Positions 55,920 through 64,000 of a DNA stretch of 64,000 nt are shown in pieces. How positions within the stretch are numbered: position 1 is the first letter of the stretch; every line of letters starts with the position of its first letter. The stretch comes from Mytilinidion resinicola (Eukaryota > Ascomycota > Dothideomycetes > Mytilinidiales > Mytilinidiaceae): assembly GCF_010093595.1 (NCBI RefSeq), contig NW_022985438.1, positions 2,910,786-2,974,785 on the forward strand, in the 5' to 3' direction. The notes below the pieces were generated by a model that was not told the origin of the DNA, searched no databases, and saw nothing but the letters and a program-made list of their open reading frames with translations. The translations under genes were made by a program, and so were the position numbers.

Positions 55920-57695
55920 ATGTGGAATCCATGGCGCGAGAACCTCAAGGACACGCCGAGGGAGTCGCTGAATTGGCGTCTCTGGTTTGGCGTCTTCGGT
56001 ATGTTTGCTATGCTGATTGACTCGACACTCTATTAATGCTGCGCACAGTTTTTGGAATTATGGGAGCAGCGCGAGGCATTGATGAAGGTCTTATCGGAAC
56101 TACCGCCACCCTCGACCCCTTCATCAAAAAGTTCGGCCTGAAAGACTCGTCTAAGAACAAACACGAGCAGGCCGAGTTGCTTTCCAATATTACCTCGATG
56201 GTGCAACTGGGCTCTATTCTCGGAGCACTCATTGCATTCTACCTCACCGACAAACTCGGACGTCTCTGGGCCACCAGGCAGCTTTGTGTTATCTGGGTCA
56301 TCGGCATTGCCATCTTCCTTGCAGCCGCTCCCTCAGGTAGCATTGGTATGGTGTACGCAGGACGTTTCATCGCAGGTATCGGCATCGGTCAGACTACCGT
56401 CGTTGCGCCTACCTATCTAGCAGAAACCTCTCCAAGGGCCATCCGTGGTCTTTGCGTGGGCGCTTTCTCCGGAGCCGTGTATCTCGGGATTATGCTGGCC
56501 TATTTCGCCTCATGGGGCTCATCGATCCACATCTCCGATAAATCCCAAGCTCAATGGCTAGTACCAAACTCCATGCATCTCATGTTCGCAGGCATCATCT
56601 TCGTCCTCAGCTTCTTCGCCAAAGAGAGCCCGAGATGGTTCATCAAAGTCGGACGGCACGAGGACGCAGCCAAGAATCTCAGCCAGCTCCGAAACCTCCC
56701 GATCGAGCATGCCTACGTCCAGAGCGAAATCATCGACATCAACGACCAGCTAAATCGCGAGCGCGAAGCTACCATGGGCACCTCCTGGCTGGGTCCTGTG
56801 CGCGAACTCTTCACCATCCGCTCAAACCTCTACCGAATCATGCTCAGCGTGATGTCCCAAGTGCTCGCGCAATGGTCCGGCGCCAACAGCATCACCATCT
56901 ACGCGCCCGAATACTTTGCTATGATGTACGCTCCCCCCCCTCAACCTCCCCTCCCCTTCCTCACCTCTAACAGCACCTCGCAGGGGCACAACCAGCCAAA
57001 ACGAAAAACTCTTCGCCACGGCCATCTTCGGCCTGGTCAAATTCGTCTCGTCGATGCTCTGCGCCCTTTTCCTCGTCGACTACATCGGCCGCAAGCGCGC
57101 CCTCTCGACGGGCATCATCCTGCAGCTCTTCTCCATGCTCTACATGGCCCTCTTCCTCGTCATCGACACCTCGGTCGGCGCCGCCGTGCCGCACCAGTCG
57201 CCGTCGCAGAAGCGCGCGGCCCAGGGCGCCATCGTCATGATCTACTTCTCCGGCTTTGGCTGGGCGCTCGGCTGGAACAGCATCCAGTACCTGCTCAACT
57301 CGGAGATCTACCCGCTGCGGCTGCGCGCGCTCGGGGGGTCCATCGCCATGACGCTGCATTTCGCGAATCAGTACGGCAACTCGAAGGCGGTGCCGCTGAT
57401 GTTTATTGGCATGACGACGGGGGGCACCATGTTCTTTTTCTCGGCGGTCACGGCGGTCGGGTTGGCGTGGGTGTGGTTCTTCTTGCCGGAGACGACGGGG
57501 AAGAGTTTGGAGGCGATTGATGCGATCTTTGAGCTGCCGTGGCATTTGATTGGAAGGAAGGGGAAGCAGATGACGGAGGGGGTTGGGGGGTTGGCGGAGG
57601 TGCTGGATCAGGAGGGGGAGAAGACGGTGGAGTTGGAGATGCGGGAGAAGCGGGTTGAGCGGGTGGAGGATGAGGGTGAGGAGACGAGGGTCTGA
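55920..57695 (+). CDS. MFS sugar porter
   Basis: Sugar porter family carrier. Exons 55920-55998, 56049-56925 and 56984-57695 give 555 residues; introns 50 and 58 bp. The N-terminus MWNPWRENLKDTPRESLNWR is followed by a first helix with GIMGAARGIDEGLIGTTATL. Sugar porter signatures: YLTDKLGRLWATRQ, GRFIAGIGIGQTTVVAPTYL with ETSPRAIRG, DYIGRKRAL, NSEIYPLRLRALGGSIAM and PETTGKSLEAIDAIFE. The C-terminus is cytosolic and acidic/basic. The substrate is not predictable; its nearness to the Ldh2-type dehydrogenase might suggest uptake of a sugar acid or hexose derivative, but this is only inference. Confidence 0.9.
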
Positions 57696-58027
57696 GGAGG
57701 GTTTTACTGGATAGGCGTGGGGCGTCATAGGGGCTTACTAGACCTATCAAATGATTCCCTTTAAGTTTGAGAAATCGAGTGCCCAGGAGTTGACATCACT
57801 GCCGTGCAAATTTGGATACACCAGGGGGGCCATGATACGGTTACCCGCGTCTCCAGACAACAACTGTCAAACCCTCGGATTGGAATGTGCAGGAGTTAAG
57901 AAGAGCTTCAGCCTCGAATTATAAGATCGGGGAATCAAGTAAGCCTTGAGGGGACTTTGCGTGTGTTCTACTGTACAACTAATTAATACAACAAAAGTTC
58001 ATTAACACAGCCCTCATCCTCCACCAA
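57696..58027. other. Convergent intergenic region
   Basis: 332 bp between the 3' ends of the sugar porter and the 2EXR-like gene; no gene seen. Confidence 0.55.
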
Positions 58028-59212
58028 TCACGTCCACTCCCCCTCCGAAACATCCATCCTGTGCATCACCATAACAAACCCGCCCCCCTCGCGCTTCTCC
58101 TTCCGCCGCAAGCTATACGCCCAACTCTTGTGCTTATTCGTAAATAGCCCGTGAATAGGTGTCCGCGGATGCAGGGCGTGCATATGCAAGAACAACAGCA
58201 AGAACTGCCAGTCGCTGTAGAACCCGTTGTTGTCGATAGTGATGCTTCGCAGGCCCCAGAGCTTCTCGGCCCGCACTAGCCATTCTTGGAGAGCGATGGG
58301 GCTAGGGACAGTGCGGAGGCGGTTGGAGGCGGCGGAGGGGAGGTGCAGTGTGATGGTGACGGTGGTGTGGTCGAGGTTTGCGAGGAAGGGGATGAGGGCG
58401 AGATCTTTGAGGGCGGCTTCGAGGGATCGAGCTGGGAGACGGAGGTGGTTGAGTTGGGTGAGTTGCTTTAGGGAGAGGCTGGCTAAATGGCCTTTAAGAG
58501 CGTTGATGTCGCGGAAGTAGAAACGGATCCTGGGGAAGGCGATGGTAAGGGCCTCCTCGTAGATTTGGCGGTTGGTCCGGAGGAGCGAGAGGGCTCGGTG
58601 GGGCTTTGAGTGCGGCGGAGGGAAGACAAAACGCCATATCTCGAGGCGAAGCTCCGTTGGCAGGCGTAGTAGAAGAGAGGGTTGGAGATCCGGTTTGGGT
58701 TTGGAGTCGGGATCGGAGAAGCACAGGGAAGAGATGCGCTTATGTAGCTCGCATGATATTATTGACCACATGGAGGGGTTTCTTTTGGCAACATATCCAG
58801 CATTTTGGTGTTGCATCGCTTCTTCTTTAGCGTCGACGTCCAAATGGCGAGATTTCTCGGATACGGATTCTTCTCTACTCGAGTTGTCCGAAGGACGTCC
58901 AATTTGCGACGAGGTGCATTCCTCGATCTTTACATAGTCTTCTTCTGTCTTCATTTGCCTTCTGATGATGGCTTGTGCCAAGAGGTAGCAAGGCTCTCCA
59001 GGACTGTATGCAATCACGGGCGCTGACTTGTCTAGAGGAAGGTTCGATACTTGGTTTCTCCCTGTTTGTGTCTTCGTGGGTATGATCTCTGTCACGACAC
59101 GGTCTCCAGTTTCTTTGTATGGCTCCATAGTTTTAGAATCCGATTCAATCCGTTCGAGATGACGATGAATGTCGGTCACGAGATCTGAAGCTTTCTGATC
59201 GACGGAAGTCAA
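58028..59212 (-). CDS. 2EXR/F-box-like hypothetical protein
   Basis: A single exon of 394 residues. The first ~180 residues are charged and disordered (DQKASDLVTDIHRHLERIESDSK start). From about residue 185 comes LLRLPTELRLEIWRFVFPPP, then ALSLLRTNRQIYEEALTIAF, the same 2EXR/F-box-like signature as in the genes at 4153-4968 and 25145-26356. The C-terminal part is LRR-like in spacing (LTQLNHLRLPARSLEAALKDLAL, TVTITLHLP), followed by a basic end. Function unknown. The three members in the window share only the signature region, so they are old paralogues rather than recent duplicates. Confidence 0.7.
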   Translation of the reverse strand: MTSVDQKASDLVTDIHRHLERIESDSKTMEPYKETGDRVVTEIIPTKTQTGRNQVSNLPLDKSAPVIAYSPGEPCYLLAQAIIRRQMKTEEDYVKIEECTSSQIGRPSDNSSREESVSEKSRHLDVDAKEEAMQHQNAGYVAKRNPSMWSIISCELHKRISSLCFSDPDSKPKPDLQPSLLLRLPTELRLEIWRFVFPPPHSKPHRALSLLRTNRQIYEEALTIAFPRIRFYFRDINALKGHLASLSLKQLTQLNHLRLPARSLEAALKDLALIPFLANLDHTTVTITLHLPSAASNRLRTVPSPIALQEWLVRAEKLWGLRSITIDNNGFYSDWQFLLLFLHMHALHPRTPIHGLFTNKHKSWAYSLRRKEKREGGGFVMVMHRMDVSEGEWT

Positions 59213-60016
59213 GATCTAGTTTGAACGGGAAATGAGGACACGGGCTCTATTCTAGGGGCCTGCGTGTAATTGCAACAAATTGAGGACTTATAGATATGCT
59301 TGAGGTGTCGCTCTGGGGTAGGATGTCTGCTTTAAGTGGTGTGGATTCGATGGTGATGGAAGGGAGTTCGCGATGCCAAACGTGATTGCCTGCGCCGCAA
59401 GGCTGTTGTATCGGGGCGCCCCTTGGCCCCTGGCGCCGTCTGTCAGCAGGTGGCACAGTCCGCGCTCGTGACACAAGTTCAGCTGAGTTCCTCAACGATA
59501 CTGCATCAGATTCAGCCACTCTCTCCAGCTTCAACAATGATACCGAGAACACTATTCATAGATGGGGCCCGGCCCGCTGCCAGGCCCCGGCCCCACCAAA
59601 CTCGTATTGCCTGTGGTGATGCAAGATGAACAGAGATATATGATATATCAATCAGCTCTGGCATAAACTTTGTATGTCGGCTTTCTATATATACGTGATT
59701 CGTATTTGTCTCTTTTCTCTTGTTGCTAACGCAGCCTTAGAGATTCTCGAGAGTCCAATGCTACAGATTGTGGGGTGTAGAATAGGGACCTCGTGCGTGT
59801 ATGACGGGAATCACCACTATCTCCAGGGTCAAGGACTAATACTGTACAATTGTCTCATTCTGTAAGGTATGCTTATGTGGATATATATATAGACAAGAAA
59901 AAATAGACTGAAACGGAAAAACGCCACAACATGAACGCCCATTTCCTAAATTTGTTATTTACAATGAAAGCCGAAAGCCCTTCTCACCCCAAACATCTTC
60001 ATGCCCAAACCCAATG
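59213..60016. other. Intergenic region, no gene seen
   Basis: 800 bp between two minus-strand genes; AT-rich near 59640-59900 with TATATA stretches. Nothing further supported. Confidence 0.5.
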
Positions 60017-60793
60017 CTACTCTGAGTCTGAGGAGTTATAGCTAGCATCCGACGCATCCTCCATTGCGGCAGCCAACAGCCGAAGTTCCTCGGCTTGCAA
60101 CGCTTTGCTCATGCCAATTGACAGCTGCAAGCCATCGTCGCCAGCCCTGTGGTAGTTCCAGGAGAGATCGAGGTCCTCTAGAAGATGAGGCTCATCGGTC
60201 CGCCCGAGACGGCACTGAACTTTCCGGACTTCGAAGCCATAGACGCCGGTGGAGGAAGAGTCGGTGATATCCATGGATGAGTCTCGGCGGATATGGACAG
60301 GGAGGCTTGGCTTGGAGGGTGTGGGTCCCTCGGTCACTGAGACGCCGAGAGGTCCTTCTTGAATAACGGCGCTCTTGAACGTCGCGTTTTTGAGTTGTTG
60401 AAGGCCAACAACGAAGTATAAAGTCTGGTTTTGGGCAGCCATCGAACGCATCCAGGCCAGGGCAGCGGGGTCCTGGCAGATGTTGTCGAAGGCGGAATTG
60501 GGCTGAAGACTGCGGTATTCCATTTCATCCGCGAGTAGGAGGATGAGGTCTTTCCTTGATGGGTCGACCTTCCGCCCCGAGAGACTGGCAGCTAGGCGGC
60601 CTTCATCATCGAAAGCAACGAGGTCTTTGTACCGTGCTTGGATATAGGGTTCTCTAAGGTCCTGTGCTCCTAGGGTAGAGGCACTGAAGAAGGGACCGGA
60701 TGACGGTGAAAGGGGATTCGGAAGTAGTTGACCGAGAGACAAAGTGTTGGGTGGGAGAGGCTGAGAGAGAAGAAAGAGACCGGGGGAAGCCAT
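60017..60793 (-). CDS. Unrecognised 258-residue acidic protein
   Basis: A single exon. The N-terminus MASPGLFLLSQPLPPNTLSLGQLLPNPLSPSS is hydrophobic/proline rich but has no clear signal peptide. Middle part: DLILLLADEMEYRSLQPNS, FDNICQDPAALAWMRSMAAQ, TLYFVVGLQQLKNATFK; then YGFEVRKVQCRLG, and an acidic tail DASDASYNSSDSE. The pattern of a strand-forming YFVVGLQxxxNAT segment followed by a second strand-rich block is one I have seen only in uncharacterised fungal proteins, and I cannot name a family. No membrane segment or catalytic motif is evident. The upstream region is long (1.75 kb). Confidence 0.62.
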   Translation of the reverse strand: MASPGLFLLSQPLPPNTLSLGQLLPNPLSPSSGPFFSASTLGAQDLREPYIQARYKDLVAFDDEGRLAASLSGRKVDPSRKDLILLLADEMEYRSLQPNSAFDNICQDPAALAWMRSMAAQNQTLYFVVGLQQLKNATFKSAVIQEGPLGVSVTEGPTPSKPSLPVHIRRDSSMDITDSSSTGVYGFEVRKVQCRLGRTDEPHLLEDLDLSWNYHRAGDDGLQLSIGMSKALQAEELRLLAAAMEDASDASYNSSDSE

Positions 60794-62551
60794 TTTGATG
60801 ATAGTGATATTATATGGAGGACGTAAAGCTGAGGTCGAACGAGATGATATTACGATGAGGGCGATGAGGGCGATGAGGACATATACTTGCCATCCGGGCC
60901 CCCGCAGATAATATACACATGCTCCTGCCCCGGGATCCGGGCAAGGATAGACAATCAGCCGAGCTCCCGCCGACGTTTGAGGCGGTATTTTCTTGCAGGA
61001 AAGCGGAGCAGTCCCTCAGACCACCGTCAGGCCAGGCGATGCGGTCTATCAGTGGCTACTCCAAGCGGGGTGTACAGGCGGTGCGACACCAATTGTTCTG
61101 GGTCTTGGATGCGGTGAAGAGGAGGCTGTCACACATGGTGTGTTGAGGGCATTTCCGGGAGGGAATGCATCGGTTGTCGCCGGTTGGGAGTCTCTCACGA
61201 TATTTTCCGAAAGGCGGTGATGGTGGAGACTGCCACCGGGCGCTTCCTAAGCAGGGGGTGCGGGAGATGTCGCGATCTTTCTTGCAGTCACGAGGAGACT
61301 TACTAGATTTGATTAGAAAGGTACATACATAGGCCTTTACGACTCCGGATAAGATGTAAAGGCTCATGCAGTGGGAATTAGACTGCCTCCTGACTAAAAG
61401 GCACCTGGTGGCCGGGTTACTCCTTACAATAGTGTCGAGCGAACAAGAGTGGAGCGTGAGCAGTAAAATAACCGCTTACCCAGCCCTGTATCCTAGCGTT
61501 ATATTGAGTTTGTTGCATTCGGATGCCTTTATCTCATGAAGTGTTGAATTAGGCGGCGAGGGGCGTAGTTCTACCAAGATGGAATTTGACCTCCGTGGGG
61601 TGGGATGCGCGGACAACTTTTAGAAGGCCTACAATGTGGACACAATTCAACCTTAGATGATTCTGAGGACATGGTCAAATTAAACCTGCGTTAGTGTAGC
61701 AATGCACTAGGCATTGGAGAAAAGGTAATGCTCCTGGATTCTCACAGCGTCTTCAAACCGTGGCGGAGAGAATACCGAGCCAAGCTGCACCTGGACAAGC
61801 ATTAATAGAGGGCCTGCATCAGTGGTGTCTGCATAGCGATAGTGTTTGTGGAATAATAAAATGGAGCTGCGCGTTAATAAGCTGCGAATATGCGGTCTTC
61901 GGGTTTGAATCTCACGCAACGTTGCTCTTTCTTCAGCATCCTGGGCCCAGCAGAAAAGGGCAAGACCAGCATGCTCTCTGCTTCAGGAGTCACAGTTTCC
62001 AGTCGAAAGACCTGAAAAGTCGACATCGTTTTCCTCGTGGTTCAATCGCGGGGACCCGTAGGGCTGACACATGGAATGCACTGTGACACGCGCCCTGTAC
62101 CAAGAGCCCCAGACGCCGGCGTATGGCGTACTTGAGGAGGCATACGCCCAGGAACAGAGCAATTGGCTCATCCAGACATCGAACTTGACATAGGATGCCC
62201 TCGACGGGCGCGAAGAGGACTCAGGCAGAGGTGGCGAAATGATCTCCATCCGGGGGATGATGTGGCGTACAGTGCCACAGTGCTTGGTCAGTAGCCAGTC
62301 TCCTCATGTCCTGTTCATTCCCATCTGACGGCATTGCTAGATACTCGCACTGGGCATCCTGTGGGCAGGTGCAACTATGCAGACTCGACCGCCACCGAAG
62401 CTACACTCAGCACTATCTTCAGAATGGCCATGGCTCCGAGAAGCGCAGCCTACGGCTCTCTCGGATCTGTCGTCTGACACTGCCACAGCCTGAAAATACA
62501 ACCTGAGGCGGCGCCATACTCTGTCCTTCCCACTCTTCAGAAATCCACGCA
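60794..62551. other. Long divergent intergenic region
   Basis: 1.76 kb between opposing starts. GATGAGGGC occurs three times in tandem at about 60852-60880. Short frames only, with no domain or RNA gene that I can support. Confidence 0.5.
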
Positions 62552-64000
62552 ATGGCGGATTCGATGGCCGGAAACCCCCCTAACCCCCCCCCCCGCCGCT
62601 CTCGTCCAAATGCGCTCGCCGAGATACAATTCGCGTCCATAGTCGATCCGGATTTCACACCGTCGGAAGACGAGTTCTCGGATCCACAGGGCTTCCAGCC
62701 TGAAGATGCGCAATCCGTCATAGGAGTTAGCATTGGACAGGCGCAAACAAGGCTCACGTCTACAAAAACTCCGGCTGCTGAAAAGGCTGCCGCATTGGAA
62801 GATGTCGAAGGTGGGGGGCTGTTTGATAGCAGCTGGGAGAAGTCGCCCGCGGGAACACCTGATGAGGAACAAAGGGAATTCGGGGTAGATTCTGGACCAG
62901 AAGAAAAGAGAGACACAGACCAGCCAACACCTGAGCAGCCAACGCCCGCACCGCCAACAACTCCTCCTGCAGTTGAGGTATTGCCAGCCTCACCACCTGC
63001 CAGACTACCCTCTCCTTGGAAGGCTGGTCCTCGGAAGTTCCAACGACTCGACGAAACCAAGAACACTCTGCGCGAGAGCTTCGGCGGTCAACGTCGGAGA
63101 GCGTCCTCTGGAGGCTCAACTTCGGAGACGCTGAAGAAGTATCTGTCGAGTTTTAATTTGCCCTCCATGCCCAAGAGCCCCAACCTGCTGAACTTCTCTT
63201 TACCGGGCTTCTCTACCTCTTCAGTTTCAGACAGCAGCCATGCCGGGGATCGCGCCGTAGAAGACTCACAAAGACCGAAAGGACACTCTCGTGCTGGATC
63301 TCCTTCGCTAGTGCAGCTGGATGGCCCGCAAGCCCGCCGTGACCCGAAAGCTGCTCATCAACGCTACGCTACCGTTGCAACCAGCTTACTGCAGCGTGAC
63401 AATCCACCACCAGCTGTTCACAGAGAGCTTGTAGATATTCACCCAGGCCGCCCCCACCCCGCTCCTGACTCAGATCGACTCAGAGCAGTTCAATCGCCAA
63501 TTCACCACCCCAAACTTAGACGATCCGCATCCGACAACTCTCTCCTCATGCATCGGTCACTATCTCGAGCGTCTTCCTTGGGCGACGATAGCCGTTTTGA
63601 ACATGTTCAAGAGCAGGTTAATAGTCGTATCAAGGCGATCAAAGATAGCTGGCAAGATGCAAATTTCAAGCTCCCTAGTTTGCCAACGATGCCTAACTTC
63701 AATTTTGGTGGTTCTAGGTTAGATCTTGCGCGACAAGTTAATCCTATTGCCACCCACAAGGCGCCTGTCCAACGCATCACGAACGGAGACGCTACCACTG
63801 TACCTCGAAAGATGTCCCTGTCCAAAGCGAATCAGACAACAACGAATGCCGGCATGTCAGCAAGCAATGCCGCGTCGCATCCGTACTTTACTGGAGCCTT
63901 AAAAGATCTCACGGGCGACGTTGTAATACTCGGTGGCTACAGAGGATCAATATTACGCTCAGCTGATACGAACCAACAAGTATGGGCACCCATCAAAGTC
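62552..64000 (+). CDS. 5' part of a large protein, runs off the window (possible alpha/beta-hydrolase)
   Basis: Starting at ATG 62552 (MADSMAGNPPNPPPRRSRP) one frame stays open for 483 codons to the window edge with no stop. The first ~450 residues are disordered, Ser/Pro-rich and phosphorylation-prone, with a short repeated motif FNLPSMPKSPN / FKLPSLPTMPNFNFG (around residues 200 and 370). The last visible residues, ALKDLTGDVVILGGYRGSILRS, start a conserved block. From memory of fungal proteins, this block leads into an alpha/beta-hydrolase domain like that of yeast YDR444W. The frame is real on length and composition grounds; the hydrolase assignment is inference because the domain itself lies beyond 64000. 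Confidence 0.75.
   Translation, partial: MADSMAGNPPNPPPRRSRPNALAEIQFASIVDPDFTPSEDEFSDPQGFQPEDAQSVIGVSIGQAQTRLTSTKTPAAEKAAALEDVEGGGLFDSSWEKSPAGTPDEEQREFGVDSGPEEKRDTDQPTPEQPTPAPPTTPPAVEVLPASPPARLPSPWKAGPRKFQRLDETKNTLRESFGGQRRRASSGGSTSETLKKYLSSFNLPSMPKSPNLLNFSLPGFSTSSVSDSSHAGDRAVEDSQRPKGHSRAGSPSLVQLDGPQARRDPKAAHQRYATVATSLLQRDNPPPAVHRELVDIHPGRPHPAPDSDRLRAVQSPIHHPKLRRSASDNSLLMHRSLSRASSLGDDSRFEHVQEQVNSRIKAIKDSWQDANFKLPSLPTMPNFNFGGSRLDLARQVNPIATHKAPVQRITNGDATTVPRKMSLSKANQTTTNAGMSASNAASHPYFTGALKDLTGDVVILGGYRGSILRSADTNQQVWAPIKV

Noticed and set aside
1..64000. CRISPR array, bacterial operon or phage features
   Set aside because: The window is eukaryotic; no regularly spaced identical repeats and no bacterial gene organisation are present.

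Overview
The window is nuclear DNA of a filamentous ascomycete (Pezizomycotina; a Dothideomycete-like gene content is my best guess). The evidence is many short (44-96 bp) GT-AG introns with CTAAC/CTGAC branch sites, no operons, gene starts without Shine-Dalgarno sites, and recognisable fungal orthologues. Among these are Gtr1, Swa2/auxilin, Ubc7, Sen2, a Ypq-type PQ-loop protein, glucosidase II alpha, Urc4/Urg3 and several MFS carriers. Exon coordinates in the entries were read by hand from splice sites; for the spliced genes the exon sums were checked to be multiples of three. The GH43 gene is the exception and is one base short.

Layout. 0.4-2.2 kb: Dal5-like MFS carrier. 2.4-4.0 kb: a tandem pair of paralogous, unrecognised tail-anchored proteins. 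4.1-5.0 kb: a 2EXR/F-box-like protein with a possible N-myristoylation site. 5.7-7.7 kb: LRR protein. 8.9-12.5 kb: Gtr1 GTPase and Urc4. 12.5-14.6 kb: long GC-rich stretch without a convincing gene. 14.6-17.5 kb: auxilin-like Swa2. 18.0-19.2 kb: PQ-loop carrier. 19.5 kb: intron-containing tRNA-Trp. 20.2-24.1 kb: a complete 3.9 kb PIF-Harbinger transposon with perfect 19-bp ends and TTA target duplication. 25-26.4 kb: second 2EXR-like protein. 27.5-28.7 kb: secreted GH43 arabinanase with an apparent one-base frameshift. 29.2-33.4 kb: glucosidase II alpha and NDP kinase, divergent. 34-36.3 kb: unrecognised protein. 37-41.7 kb: Sen2, mitochondrial scramblase, Ubc7. 42-44 kb: unrecognised protein. 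44.8-48.6 kb: sulfite oxidase and a DHA1-type drug antiporter. 49.5-53 kb: membrane protein and an APH-family phosphotransferase. 53.5-57.7 kb: Ldh2-type dehydrogenase and a sugar porter. 58-60.8 kb: third 2EXR-like protein and an unrecognised acidic protein. 62.55 kb to the edge: 5' part of a large protein that runs off the window.

Most genes are ordinary single-copy housekeeping genes with no shared pathway. Links that can be argued are: tRNA-Trp with an intron and the Sen2 splicing endonuclease subunit; Gtr1 and the vacuolar PQ-loop carrier (amino-acid sensing and storage at the vacuole); and a possible small catabolic set of Ldh2-type dehydrogenase plus sugar porter. The most unusual content is the Harbinger element. 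Each of its two genes is interrupted by one in-frame stop, and between their convergent 3' ends lies a ~280 bp inverted repeat that could form a long RNA hairpin. A separate 106 bp MITE-like element lies at 33.6 kb.
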